64,000 nucleotides of DNA from Candidatus Gastranaerophilales bacterium (GTDB lineage: Bacteria > Cyanobacteriota > Vampirovibrionia > Gastranaerophilales > Gastranaerophilaceae). Made by a program: the position numbers and the translations under genes. Under the pieces are notes generated by a model. That model worked only from the letters and a program-made list of their open reading frames with translations. It was not told the origin of the DNA and searched no databases. Below, piece after piece: positions 27,088 through 35,433 of this stretch; the stretch's first letter is position 1; each line of letters starts with the position of its first letter. The DNA lies in the NCBI GenBank assembly GCA_944326455.1, contig CALVEA010000001.1, forward strand, positions 107,383-171,382, read 5' to 3'.

Positions 27088-27112
27088 GGGCGAAGCCCTG
27101 GGGGCTTCGCCC
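27088..27112. terminator. hairpin, possible terminator or attenuator
   Basis: GGGCGAAGCCC and GGGCTTCGCCC enclose three bases. It lacks a T run on either strand, so it may be a processing or attenuation hairpin between the DUF1858 gene and nfeD. Confidence 0.45.
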
Positions 27113-27123
27113 ATAATAAACTC

Positions 27124-27324
27124 TTATTCACCGATTAAGGCATTGATATCATTAACCATATCATCCGGATTAAAGCCGTGGACTTTCGCGCCGGCTTCAA
27201 GATTTTCAAACCTTGCCGCAGCACATCCTAAGCAGCCCATTCCGTATTTTTGAAAAATTTGAACCGTTTCCGGATACTGTTGAACAATATCCAAGATTCC
27301 CATATCTTTAGTTACTTTTCCCAT
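27124..27324 (-). CDS. DUF1858-domain redox disulfide protein
   Basis: A 66-residue protein whose body matches the DUF1858 or hybrid-cluster-associated redox disulfide domain: KDMGILDIVQQYPETVQIF followed by MGCLGCAAARFENLEAGAKV, with the CXXC pair. These are small thiol or Fe-S-related carriers in anaerobes. It sits upstream of nfeD. A strong ribosome site (AAAAGGAGC) precedes the ATG. Confidence 0.85.
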   Translation of the reverse strand: MGKVTKDMGILDIVQQYPETVQIFQKYGMGCLGCAAARFENLEAGAKVHGFNPDDMVNDINALIGE

Positions 27325-27407
27325 TTTTTGCTCCTTTTATTGACAATTAAATCTCATTCATTAAAAACGATATAAACATTGTACCACATAACTGAAAGGA
27401 TTAAAAT

Positions 27408-27560
27408 ATGCAATTTCTCAAAGATTTTTTTAACCATGACAAAACCATAATAGGGCTTAGCGGACTGCGGAAGTGTGTTGAATTTGTCAAAATTACCGTT
27501 CCGGAAGGATATAAAAAAACACATCTTACCAACACAAACCAAAATTACTTATTGTTCTAA
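27408..27560 (+). CDS. small protein, 50 residues, unknown
   Basis: A short frame not flanked by other plus-strand genes starts with ATG at 27408, with AAAGGA upstream at 6 bases. The product begins MQFLKDFFNHDKTIIGLSGL and ends NTNQNYLLF. It has a balanced amino-acid mix and the ribosome site, and it overlaps the convergent gene by 4 bases, as many genuine gene pairs do here. No family is recognised; it may be a small regulatory or binding protein. Confidence 0.55.
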   Translation: MQFLKDFFNHDKTIIGLSGLRKCVEFVKITVPEGYKKTHLTNTNQNYLLF

Positions 27561-27946
27561 ATTCTGCCGCAAAGCTCTTTAAGCTTGGCAATATCTTCTT
27601 GCTTTTCAATAGTAACCCATTCAGTATCAGAGATTGTACTTAAAAGCTTTCCGGTTAAATCATAAATCTCCATTGAAATAACTTTTATTTTTGGGGCAGA
27701 ACAACTTGCAAGTATGTCAAAATTAACATCTCCTATCTGAGAAAGTGCAGCTCTTTGTTCATCAGAAACTTGAGCATCAGACGGCAGTGCGTTCATTCCG
27801 TTAATTTTATACTGCATTCGTACATTGTTACCTTCTTTGGTAACATTAGCATCCATACCAAAATCACCTTCTGATAATGAAATATTTATAGCAGAAGCGC
27901 AGAGCGTACTCACAAATAAACATACTAACACTAAAATCTTTTTCAT
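27557..27946 (-). CDS. small secreted protein, unknown
   Basis: A 129-residue protein with a signal peptide (MKKILVLVCLFVSTLCASA) and a mature part of beta type (ISLSEGDFGMDANVTKEGNN). Two cysteines (LASCSAP and LKELCGRI) could bond. The gene is divergent from nothing and lies downstream of tuf on the same strand, beyond the tuf terminator. Family unknown, similar in style to the protein at 25.3 kb. Confidence 0.7.
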   Translation of the reverse strand: MKKILVLVCLFVSTLCASAINISLSEGDFGMDANVTKEGNNVRMQYKINGMNALPSDAQVSDEQRAALSQIGDVNFDILASCSAPKIKVISMEIYDLTGKLLSTISDTEWVTIEKQEDIAKLKELCGRI

Positions 27947-28013
27947 AATAAAACCTCACACAGATATCTTATCATAAAAAATCAATTTTATACAAAAAAG
28001 AGCTATAAAGCGT

Positions 28014-28046
28014 AAAAAAATCCGGTCTCAAAAGAGAACCGGATTT
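28014..28046 (-). terminator. tuf terminator
   Basis: On the minus strand AAATCCGGTTCTC pairs with GAGACCGGATTT around four bases (one mismatch) and continues into a T7 run. It lies directly after the tuf stop. Confidence 0.85.
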
Positions 28047-28071
28047 TAACTACTTGTTGAGTTAGCGGGTG

Positions 28072-29280
28072 TTATTCAATAATCTTGTCAACAACACCAG
28101 CACCAACAGTTCTACCGCCTTCACGGATAGCGAATCTCATACCTTCTTCGATAGCTACAGGAGCGATAAGTTCAACTTCCATAACTACGTTATCACCAGG
28201 CATTACCATTTCACCGTCGAATTTGATAGAACCTGTAACGTCAGTTGTTCTGATATAGAATTGTGGTCTGTAACCAGGGAAGAATGGAGTATGACGTCCG
28301 CCTTCTTCTTTAGTCAGAACGTAAACGTTAGCAGTAAATTTAGTGTGCGGATGAATTGTTCCAGGTTTAGCAAGAACTTGACCACGTTGGATTTCAGTCT
28401 TGTCGATACCACGGAGCAATGCACCAATGTTATCACCAGCTTGACCTTGGTCAAGAGATTTTCTGAACATTTCAACACCGGTAACTGTAGTTTTCTTAGT
28501 TTCGCCTAAACCAACTAATTCAACTTCGTCACCAACTTTAACAATACCACGTTCTACTCTACCTGTAGCAACTGTACCACGACCGGTGATAGAGAATACG
28601 TCTTCAACAGGCATCAAGAACGGTTTGTCTAAATCACGTTGAGGAGTTGGGAAGTATGTATCAACTGCATCCATCAATTCCCAAATCTTATCAACCCATT
28701 TATCTTCGCCTCTCTGAACATTAGGATTAGCTTGAACAGCTTCTAATGCTTTTAAAGCAGAACCATGGATGAATGGGATGTTATCGCCATCGAATTCGTA
28801 AGAAGAAAGAAGTTCTCTAACTTCCATTTCAACGAGTTCTAATAATTCAGGGTCATCAACCATATCGCATTTGTTTAAGAATACAACAAGGTTAGGAACA
28901 CCAACCTGTCTAGCTAACAGGATATGTTCACGAGTCTGAGGCATAGCACCGTCTGTAGCAGCAACTACAAGAATTGCACCGTCCATTTGAGCAGCACCTG
29001 TAATCATGTTTTTAACATAGTCAGCGTGGCCCGGGCAGTCAACGTGTGCATAGTGTCTAGAATCTGTTTCGTATTCTACGTGAGCTGTAGAGATGGTAAT
29101 ACCTCTAGCTTTTTCTTCCGGAGCAGCATCGATTTCATCAAATTTCTTAGCTTGAGCTTTTCCGGCTGCAGCCATAACACCAGTAATAGCTGCTGTCAAT
29201 GTTGTTTTACCGTGGTCAACGTGGCCGATTGTACCAATGTTAACGTGCGGTTTCGTGCGTTCATACTTTTCACGTGCCAT
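28072..29280 (-). CDS. tuf: elongation factor Tu
   Basis: The 402-residue GTPase delivers aminoacyl-tRNA to the ribosome. The GTP-binding motifs are GHVDHGKT (19-26), DCPGH (81-85) and NKCD (136-139); domains 2 and 3 follow. The opening [20 protein letters not shown] resembles cyanobacterial and plastid EF-Tu. It is flanked by a good promoter upstream and a strong terminator downstream, so it is transcribed alone. The tRNA genes often linked to tuf lie elsewhere in this window (47 kb). GGAG precedes the ATG. Confidence 0.98.
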   Translation of the reverse strand: MAREKYERTKPHVNIGTIGHVDHGKTTLTAAITGVMAAAGKAQAKKFDEIDAAPEEKARGITISTAHVEYETDSRHYAHVDCPGHADYVKNMITGAAQMDGAILVVAATDGAMPQTREHILLARQVGVPNLVVFLNKCDMVDDPELLELVEMEVRELLSSYEFDGDNIPFIHGSALKALEAVQANPNVQRGEDKWVDKIWELMDAVDTYFPTPQRDLDKPFLMPVEDVFSITGRGTVATGRVERGIVKVGDEVELVGLGETKKTTVTGVEMFRKSLDQGQAGDNIGALLRGIDKTEIQRGQVLAKPGTIHPHTKFTANVYVLTKEEGGRHTPFFPGYRPQFYIRTTDVTGSIKFDGEMVMPGDNVVMEVELIAPVAIEEGMRFAIREGGRTVGAGVVDKIIE

Positions 29281-29344
29281 GAGATTAATCTCCTTCTTTG
29301 ATTAAATATACTACGTCAACTTACTCTCTAAGTTTATATACTCT

Positions 29345-29372
29345 ATTTTAGTATCTGAAAAAATATTGTCAA
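29345..29372 (-). promoter_or_regulatory. tuf promoter
   Basis: On the minus strand TTGACA (29372-29367) is followed after 16 bases by TAAAAT (29350-29345), about 65 bases before the tuf ATG. This leaves room for a leader with the GGAG ribosome site. Confidence 0.65.
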
Positions 29373-29383
29373 TCATGGATTAC

Positions 29384-29470
29384 AGTGACTAAGTGATTGA
29401 GTGATTGAGTGGTTAAGTGACTGAGTGACTAAGTGACTAGTGATTAAGTGATTAAGTAGTTGGGTGGTTG
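29384..29470. repeat. 8-bp-period array (inverted copy)
   Basis: An array of the octamer in complementary orientation (AGTGACTA, AGTGATTA, AGTGATTG) runs for about 85 bases between the tuf promoter and an AT-rich stretch. It is the same unit as the arrays at 5.8, 40.8 and 53.5 kb. Confidence 0.8.
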
Positions 29471-29555
29471 GGTGTCCAGAGAAAGTTTTTGGTTTGAAGA
29501 TTCTCTAAGTAGGGAGAGGGATAATTCCATTCCGGTTCGGATTTTTTATCTCTCT

Positions 29556-29680
29556 GGTCTACGTGCGTAGCTTCTGAGTTACACTTTTTTCTGTAAGTTT
29601 ACTTTTGAGGGAGAGGTGTAGATATAACTTTATTTAGGTACAAAACCTATCTCTCCCGACAGTTGGTCTACGTGCGTAGC
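29556..29680. repeat. 16-bp exact direct repeats, 109 bases apart
   Basis: GGTCTACGTGCGTAGC occurs at 29556-29571 and again at 29665-29680. Each copy contains a palindromic core (CTACG..CGTAG). No gene lies between. Confidence 0.6.
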
Positions 29681-29681
29681 A

Positions 29682-29704
29682 CAAAAAAAGAGCCCGAAGG
29701 CTCG
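29682..29704 (-). terminator. rho-independent terminator
   Basis: GAGCC and GGCTC arms around a tetraloop; the minus strand reads into TTTTTTT. It lies about 110 bases beyond another terminator on the same strand, so it may end a separate short transcript. Confidence 0.6.
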
Positions 29705-29814
29705 TTGGAATTAAGAATAGCTGGAAGTATGAAAAAGATTTAATACTTATATTAAACTTTAAGCATATTTAATAATCTATCCCATAAGTGGCTAGTTTAT
29801 TTTTTGGATAAAAA

Positions 29815-29845
29815 GCGGCGGGCATTCATCCTGAATGCCCGCCGC
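29815..29845 (-). terminator. palindromic terminator of the S6-SSB-S18 cluster
   Basis: Arms GCGGCGGGCATTC and its complement with a 5-base loop; the minus strand continues CTTTTT. It follows the small gene that stops at 29870. Confidence 0.8.
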
Positions 29846-29869
29846 AACAATTCTTTCAAACTATTTCAA

Positions 29870-30058
29870 CTATTTTTCATCATCTTTAATAACAATCAGA
29901 TTTTTAACAATCTTCATTTTTGTTGTCGGAAAGACAACTTCTGTCAAACCGTCAGCAATACTTATAATGCTTCCGGCTCTGAGGGTAACATCTTCTCCTT
30001 TGTACTGGAAAGTGTAATCATCTTTTCTGTCGGATCTGATTGTAATTTGATTGTTCAT
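29870..30058 (-). CDS. small beta-strand protein downstream of rpsR, unknown
   Basis: A 62-residue protein starting MNNQITIRSDRKDDYTFQYK. The alternating hydrophobic pattern suggests a small beta barrel. AAGGATG precedes the ATG. It is the last gene of the rpsF-ssb-rpsR cluster, about 95 bases after rpsR, where rplI often stands in other bacteria; it is not rplI. A translation-related role is only a guess from position. Confidence 0.6.
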   Translation of the reverse strand: MNNQITIRSDRKDDYTFQYKGEDVTLRAGSIISIADGLTEVVFPTTKMKIVKNLIVIKDDEK

Positions 30059-30153
30059 TTGTTCATCCTTTTCTTGTTTTACTACATCGTATTAGAGAAC
30101 ATGGGAATGGCAGAATTACCCGCCATTCCCATAATACTTACACTGACTCAAAA

Positions 30154-30384
30154 CTAGTCAAATACATAGTTAATAATTGCAGCTTCTCTGGCTCTTTTAA
30201 TAGCCTTAGCAATCATTCTCTGGTGCATAGCACAGTTGCCTGTAACTCTGCGCGGAATAATTTTTCCTGCTTCAGTTAAATATCTTTTTAACTTAGCTGC
30301 GTCTTTGTAATCAATTGATTCTACATGATCTGCACAGAATGAGCAGGTCTTGCGTTTTTTACGATCTTGATCTTGTTTTGCCAT
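30154..30384 (-). CDS. rpsR: 30S ribosomal protein S18
   Basis: The 76-residue protein has the S18 core ([47 protein letters not shown]). The N-terminal [10 protein letters not shown] together with the later cysteine suggests the zinc-binding type of S18. I chose the ATG at 30384 with AAAGGCG upstream; the longer frame carries no family sequence. The gene follows rpsF and ssb in the common order. Confidence 0.97.
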   Translation of the reverse strand: MAKQDQDRKKRKTCSFCADHVESIDYKDAAKLKRYLTEAGKIIPRRVTGNCAMHQRMIAKAIKRAREAAIINYVFD

Positions 30385-30478
30385 TTTATAATTCGCCTTT
30401 CTAGCCTTTTTTAACAATTGGTTGGCAGATACACTGTTACAACTGCCGATTTAAAATTGGACACTTCCGTCTGATGAC

Positions 30479-30871
30479 CTAAAACGGAATTTCGTCTTCG
30501 CCGATGAGTTCATCAGAGAACTCTTCCTGCGAGAATTTAACAATGTCACTGTTGGATGAAGAAGATACAGGAGCTGTTGCACCCATCATTTCTATAGTGT
30601 TTGCATCAATCTCATAAATTCTTCTTTCAGTGCCGTTATCGCTTTTAACAGTTGTTATTTGAAGTCTTCCTTCAACCAGAACCCTGTCACCTTGAGCAAT
30701 TCCGGAAACCACCTCATCAAGAGCCGTACGCTTAACTACAACTCTGATAAACATTTCTTCTCTTTCACCAATATTAAGAACGAAAGAAGAAACCGGCACA
30801 TTGTTTTGCGTAAAACGTTTTTCCGGAGCTCTAAAGACTGTACCTGTAACAACTGCTTTTGCTAATGACAT
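30479..30871 (-). CDS. ssb: single-stranded DNA-binding protein
   Basis: The 130-residue protein has an OB fold (AKAVVTGTVFRAPEKRFTQN, VLNIGEREEMFIRVVVKR, GDRVLVEGRLQ) and the acidic C-terminal tip GEDEIPF that recruits replication and repair proteins. It is placed between rpsF and rpsR. I took the ATG at 30871, where SSB homologues begin. Confidence 0.94.
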   Translation of the reverse strand: MSLAKAVVTGTVFRAPEKRFTQNNVPVSSFVLNIGEREEMFIRVVVKRTALDEVVSGIAQGDRVLVEGRLQITTVKSDNGTERRIYEIDANTIEMMGATAPVSSSSNSDIVKFSQEEFSDELIGEDEIPF

Positions 30872-30883
30872 TTTTAACTTCAC

Positions 30884-30983
30884 TTTCTAATTTGTATTGC
30901 TGCACCACTGTATTTTGCAATAACTGCTGCTGACCCGTTATTAAAACTACCTTGCAAAATACTGCCTTGTTTCAGTGATTTTA
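30884..30983 (-). promoter_or_regulatory. inverted repeat between rpsF and ssb, possible RNA structure
   Basis: In the mRNA sense (minus strand) GTATTTTGCAA pairs with a distant TTGCAAAATAC, with an inner AATAAC/GTTATT pair, forming a long imperfect hairpin in the 112-base spacer. It could be a translation regulator or a processing site within the ribosomal-protein cluster. Confidence 0.4.
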
Positions 30984-31286
30984 TTACACAGCCTGTGCTT
31001 TCTTAGAAACTTCCATAAACATGAATCTAAGAACATTTTCGTTAAGTTTAAGATTTCTTTTGAAATCTACAACATTTGCACCCGGTATAGAGAGAACCAT
31101 GGTTGTAAAGAACCCGTCTCTGTAACCTTGTACATCATAAGCCAGTTTTTTACGTCCCATTTTATCAACAGATGCTACGGAACCTTTATATGACTTAATT
31201 TCATCTGAAATTTTTTCAACAACTTTGTCTAATTCTTCTGAATCAAGACTCGGTTTAAAAATTGCTAATAATTCGTAATTTTTCAT
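30984..31286 (-). CDS. rpsF: 30S ribosomal protein S6
   Basis: The 100-residue protein has the S6 fold: MKNYELLAIFKPSLDSEELD, DKMGRKKLAYDVQGYRDGFF and NLKLNENVLRFMFM. It binds S18 and 16S rRNA. It opens the rpsF-ssb-rpsR cluster. GGAG (in AAGGAG) precedes the ATG. Confidence 0.97.
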   Translation of the reverse strand: MKNYELLAIFKPSLDSEELDKVVEKISDEIKSYKGSVASVDKMGRKKLAYDVQGYRDGFFTTMVLSIPGANVVDFKRNLKLNENVLRFMFMEVSKKAQAV

Positions 31287-31361
31287 AAATATATCTCCTT
31301 ATGAAAACCATGCTAACATAAAAAAAAGTACATGCAAGAGCTGTATTTAAAGCCTATAAGG

Positions 31362-31835
31362 TTATCTTATAGTGCTTCTCTCCAGCGCACGGACAAATTT
31401 TGTCGGAAGATTCTCTTTTGGGTTTATTGAACCGACGAGAATCGTCTTGCAGCCGAGGAGTTTACCCGCAAGAATATCAGTCAGGGGTCTATCACCAACC
31501 ATAACAGCTTGAGCAGGCGATATATTGATTTCTTTTAAATAGTCCCCCATAATCTTAGGATTTGGCTTGTTTGCTTTTCCTATAACCCTGCAAGGTGCAA
31601 TTTTAGAGGCATTATTAATATATTCAGAGTTCTTATTATTTGAAATAATTGCAACCTCAAAATCATTCATAAATTTTCTAAACCATTCCAGAGTTTCCGG
31701 AAGAAAGTTCGCTGATTTTGAAACCATAACAGTACTGTCAAGGTCAAACATAATGCATTTGATTCCTTGCTCTTTTAATTTTTCAAAATCTATTTCGTAA
31801 ATATTTTTCAAATTATAATCGGGTTTTAGAAACAT
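31362..31835 (-). CDS. YqeG-family HAD phosphatase
   Basis: A 157-residue HAD-superfamily protein. Motif I is CIMFDLDSTVMV, motif II SNN, then lysine in GKANKPNP and motif IV VGDRPLTDILAGKLLGCKTI. This matches the YqeG IIIA group of HAD phosphatases, of which the plant relative is a phosphatidylglycerophosphate phosphatase. That substrate is an inference. It lies 15 bases downstream of the U32 gene on the same strand. Confidence 0.9.
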   Translation of the reverse strand: MFLKPDYNLKNIYEIDFEKLKEQGIKCIMFDLDSTVMVSKSANFLPETLEWFRKFMNDFEVAIISNNKNSEYINNASKIAPCRVIGKANKPNPKIMGDYLKEINISPAQAVMVGDRPLTDILAGKLLGCKTILVGSINPKENLPTKFVRALERSTIR

Positions 31836-31850
31836 TTTTACCTCAAAAAT

Positions 31851-33119
31851 CTAATCCGAGCAGGCACATTTTTGCGGCTCGTTAACCATACCTTTTATTC
31901 CTACTGTACGCGCCAAAGCGTATTTATAATCCTCGGGAGCCTTTGTAAATTTTACCCAGAGTTCATCATTTGTATTTGCAAGCTCAAGAACTTCATTTTT
32001 CATATTTTTAATATCAGTTACCTGAGTAACAATTTTCTCTGACGGTGAAATAACTTCAATATCCTCATTTTTATTAAATTTATTTTTAGTTTTAATCTTG
32101 TACCAATCACTGTCTTTATCCCAAATTTCACATAGAAAATCCGCTCCTGCAAGACCTTTAGAGATATCATAGCTATAGCCGTCTTTCGGATAGCCTTCAC
32201 CCAGATAAAAACCTGTTGTATATCCTCGGTTGCCGACTTTTAGAAGCTCGTCATAATATGGCTGCATATCGGCATCAGGATTTTTTATAACCTCATCTAT
32301 AGCTTCTCGGTACGCTTTGGCTGTGGCAGACACATAATAAAGGCTTTTTGTTCTGCCTTCGACTTTGAATGAATCAATTCCTGCTTCAACAAGTTCTTTA
32401 AGGTGTTTTACAAGGCACAGGTCTTTTGTACTCAAAATATGGGTGCCTTTTTCATTCTCTTCAATTTCGTAATACTGTCCGGGACGGGTTTCCTCTACTA
32501 GCTTGTAGCTCCAGCGGCAAGGCTGAGAGCAATTGCCGGAATTGGCTTTTCTTTCCCCATCAGTCATATAATCGCTTAGCAGGCATCTTCCTGAAAAAGA
32601 AACACATTGAGCACCGTGGACAAAAACTTCCAATTCCATATCCGGAACTTTTTGTTTTATTTCGGCAACATCTTTAATCGGAAGCTCCCGCGCTAAAATT
32701 GCACGTGTTGCCCCCATATCCTGCCAGAAGCGTACTGCTTCATAATTAAGGATATTAGCTTGCGTTGAAACATGGATATCCGTATTTGGCATGTATTTTT
32801 TAGCAAGGCGCATTATTCCGGGATCGCTTATAATAAGTGCATCCGGATTAGATTCAACTATTTTATCCATAGCTGATTCAAGAAGTTTAATATCGTTATT
32901 AAATGCAAAAATATTGAGAGTCAGATAGCTTTTTGCACCCATTGAACGAGCTGTATCAATAGCAGACTTGAGGTTATCAAGGGTAATTAATTCCCCTTTC
33001 CTCATAGCGCGGAGGCTAAAATCCACCACGCCGAGATAAACCGCATCAGCGCCATATTTAACTGCATATTTTAATTTTTCTATATTGCCTGCCGGCATTA
33101 ATAATTCAGGTTTTTTCAT
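31851..33119 (-). CDS. U32-family protein (tRNA uridine hydroxylation, TrhP/YegQ-like)
   Basis: A 422-residue U32 'peptidase' family protein. It opens KKPELLMPAGNIEKLKYAVK and has GADAVYLG, VHGAQCVSFSGRCLLSDYMT and a cysteine cluster NSGNCSQPCRW near residue 190, plus DSFKVEGRTKS. In E. coli YegQ/TrhP and relatives take part in prephenate-dependent 5-hydroxyuridine formation in tRNA, using cysteine-bound Fe-S. The two-domain form with a C-terminal extension is seen here. It leads the operon with the YqeG gene. Confidence 0.9.
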   Translation of the reverse strand: MKKPELLMPAGNIEKLKYAVKYGADAVYLGVVDFSLRAMRKGELITLDNLKSAIDTARSMGAKSYLTLNIFAFNNDIKLLESAMDKIVESNPDALIISDPGIMRLAKKYMPNTDIHVSTQANILNYEAVRFWQDMGATRAILARELPIKDVAEIKQKVPDMELEVFVHGAQCVSFSGRCLLSDYMTDGERKANSGNCSQPCRWSYKLVEETRPGQYYEIEENEKGTHILSTKDLCLVKHLKELVEAGIDSFKVEGRTKSLYYVSATAKAYREAIDEVIKNPDADMQPYYDELLKVGNRGYTTGFYLGEGYPKDGYSYDISKGLAGADFLCEIWDKDSDWYKIKTKNKFNKNEDIEVISPSEKIVTQVTDIKNMKNEVLELANTNDELWVKFTKAPEDYKYALARTVGIKGMVNEPQKCACSD

Positions 33120-33208
33120 AAAAACATTTTATCATAAAAGAGAATGTAAAAAGATTTTCCTTTTCTCATAGAAGCAGACTTGCTATTTCTATTAGTTTAA
33201 TTATTCTT

Positions 33209-33608
33209 GTACTTTTCTTTTTCTTTATTTACGAAGCAAAGAAAAAGAAAAGTACGAAAAGAAAAAGAAAACACGTATTGTTTTCAATGCCCTTCGGGCA
33301 TATTGGGAGTTGTGCTGCGCACAATCTCTTTCGCTCGCTATTGTGTCCTCCGGACACACGCTCGCAGTAATACCTCGTCCTATCCCTGCCTCCGGCTTGA
33401 ATTATTCCGGGTATCAGAAATACCCCTCCCGGATTCCTAAGTTCACTGGAGTTCGCAAAGGAATCCAACCCTCCCCGCCTTCCGCTGCGCTCCCCGGGGA
33501 GGGCTGTAAACAGGCATTTTTCATCAGAAAAATGCAACAGTGCGGGTTTCTCTTTCTTTGTGTGTATTTCTTTCTCTTTGCTTCGCAACAAAGAGAAAGA
33601 AATACACA
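33209..33608. mobile_element. 400-bp hairpin-dense element bounded by related palindromes (MITE-like)
   Basis: A left hairpin with perfect 18-base arms (33209-33226 and 33238-33255) and a right hairpin with perfect 20-base arms (33561-33580 and 33589-33608) bound a GC-rich core. The inner half of the left hairpin (CGAAGCAAAG..AAAGAAA) is complementary in type to the outer half of the right one, so they also act as terminal inverted repeats. The core holds several short hairpins (TGCCCTTCGGGCA, TTGTGCTGCGCACAA, TGTGTCC/GGACACA, CCCCGGGG, GCATTTTT/AAAAATGC). Overlapping frames on both strands are not protein-like. Confidence 0.65.
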
Positions 33609-33660
33609 TTATTACAAATACATTAATACATCTTAAATGTCATAAATCTTTAAAAACAAA

Positions 33661-33692
33661 AAATAGGGTTGGTTAATAACCAACCCTATTTT
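33661..33692. terminator. pckA terminator
   Basis: AAATAGGGTTGGTT and its complement around AAT, with A and T runs on both sides, form a bidirectional terminator directly downstream of pckA. Confidence 0.85.
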
Positions 33693-33706
33693 TTATTTTT
33701 TCAATT

Positions 33707-35311
33707 TTAGTTCATTGAAAATGCTTTTGGCTTAGGACCGGCAGCTACAATTTCAGCCGGCATATTCGGATATTTAGCAGCAAAATTATCTGCAAACATC
33801 TGAGCAAGCTTGTTAGCAGCTTCGTCATAAGCATTCTTATCAGCCCAAAGACCTCTTGCATCAAGCATTTCATCCGGAACATTCGGACAGCTTGTCGGAT
33901 AATCTACGTTGAATACATCGTGGTGTTTGAATTCAATGTTATCAAAAGATCCGTTCAGAGCAGCTGTTACCATAGCTCTTGTATAAGCAAGCTTCATTCT
34001 CTTAGCGCCTGAAGATGCACTTCCGCCAGCCCATCCTGTGTTAACAAGATAAACTTTTGTACCATATTTTTCAAGTTTTTCACCGAGCATTTTAGCATAT
34101 ACAGAAGCATCCATAGGCATGAACGGTTCGCCAAATAATGTTGAGAATGTAGGCTGCGGTTCTGTAACACCTCTTTCTGTACCTGCTAATTTAGAAGTAA
34201 ATCCGGTTACAAAGTGATACATTGCAGCATTCTTATCAAGTCTTGAGATCGGAGGTAAAACACCAAACGCATCAGCTGTTAAGAATACAACAACTTTTGG
34301 AATTCCGCCCATTGAAGGGATTTGTGCGTTGTTAATATAGTTAATAGGATAACCTACACGGGTGTTTTCTGTTAATGAACCGTCACAGAAATCAAATTCT
34401 CTGGTATTTGGATCCATAACAACGTTTTCAACCAATGAACCAAACTTGATAGCATTATAAATATCAGGTTCGTGTTCAGGATCGAGGTTGATACATTTAG
34501 CATAGCATCCGCCTTCAAAGTTAAATACACCATCAGGTGACCAGCCGTGTTCGTCATCACCGATTAATTTACGATTAGGATCTGCTGATAATGTAGTTTT
34601 ACCAGTTCCTGACAAACCGAAGAATACAGCAGTTTCACCGGTTTGAGGATCCATATTTGCTGAACAGTGCATAGGAAGAACATTCTTCTTAGTCATAACG
34701 TAGTTCATAGTTGCAAACACTGATTTCTTGATTTCACCGGCATACTGAGAACCGCAGATGATAATTTCATGAGCTTCATAATCAATAGCAATACAAGCTT
34801 CTGAGTTTACACCGTCAACTTCCGGATCACATTTAAATCCAGGAGCGCAAAGAATTGTGTAATCAGCTTCACCATAATTAGCTAATTCTTCTGCTGTCGG
34901 ACGAATTAATAATTGATGTATAAACAAGTTTTGGCTTGCAAGTTCGTTAATTACACGGAATTTTTGAGTGTAAGTTTTGTCAGCACCGGCAAAGCCATCA
35001 AAAATAAAGATTTCTCTGTTTTGTAAGTAAGCAGCAATTTTTCCTTTAATAGAGTTGAATTTTTCTCTGCTTATAGGGCGATTAACTTTACCCCATGCAA
35101 TATCATTGTGGATAGTTTCTGTATCAACAATAAATTTATCTTTAGGTGAACGACCGGTGTATTTTCCTGTTGTAACAACAAGAGCCCCGGTATTACTTAA
35201 AGACCCTTCGCCTAATCTTAAAGCAGCTTCTGTTAATTGAGCAGGGCTCAAGTTTCTATAAACCGCTTTTGGTCCAATAATACCAAATTTTTCAATTCCG
35301 TATGTTTCCAT
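33707..35311 (-). CDS. pckA: phosphoenolpyruvate carboxykinase (ATP)
   Basis: PckA links oxaloacetate and PEP in the cytosol; in fermenting gut bacteria it often runs toward oxaloacetate. The 534-residue length fits. Motifs are GRSPKDKFIV, the Walker-type P loop GLSGTGKTTLS, the metal/substrate region IGDDEHGWSPDGVFNFEGGC (within it DDEH) and TRVGYPI. The adenine-binding segment reads NTGWAGGSASSGAKRMKL instead of the usual GWTGGPYGVGKRMK, a small local change. A good ribosome site (AAAGGAGGAAG) lies before the ATG. Confidence 0.96.
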   Translation of the reverse strand: METYGIEKFGIIGPKAVYRNLSPAQLTEAALRLGEGSLSNTGALVVTTGKYTGRSPKDKFIVDTETIHNDIAWGKVNRPISREKFNSIKGKIAAYLQNREIFIFDGFAGADKTYTQKFRVINELASQNLFIHQLLIRPTAEELANYGEADYTILCAPGFKCDPEVDGVNSEACIAIDYEAHEIIICGSQYAGEIKKSVFATMNYVMTKKNVLPMHCSANMDPQTGETAVFFGLSGTGKTTLSADPNRKLIGDDEHGWSPDGVFNFEGGCYAKCINLDPEHEPDIYNAIKFGSLVENVVMDPNTREFDFCDGSLTENTRVGYPINYINNAQIPSMGGIPKVVVFLTADAFGVLPPISRLDKNAAMYHFVTGFTSKLAGTERGVTEPQPTFSTLFGEPFMPMDASVYAKMLGEKLEKYGTKVYLVNTGWAGGSASSGAKRMKLAYTRAMVTAALNGSFDNIEFKHHDVFNVDYPTSCPNVPDEMLDARGLWADKNAYDEAANKLAQMFADNFAAKYPNMPAEIVAAGPKPKAFSMN

Positions 35312-35410
35312 ATTTAGCTTCCTCCTTTATAAAGCTTATATTGTACAAATAAATGTAATACAAACACTAGTAAAAATCAATAAATTTCGGCTGTATTCAC
35401 ACAAAAAAAA

Positions 35411-35426
35411 AACGGGTAACCCCGTT
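35411..35426 (-). terminator. pilT terminator
   Basis: AACGGG and CCCGTT around a tetraloop, with a T9 run on the minus strand just after the pilT stop. Confidence 0.75.
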
Positions 35427-35433
35427 TTCTTTT

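Noticed and set aside
33229..33636. Open frames on both strands across the 400-bp element
   Set aside because: They overlap each other, run through perfect hairpins and give low-complexity Lys/Phe or Arg/Ser-rich products without ribosome sites, so they are by-products of the palindromes.
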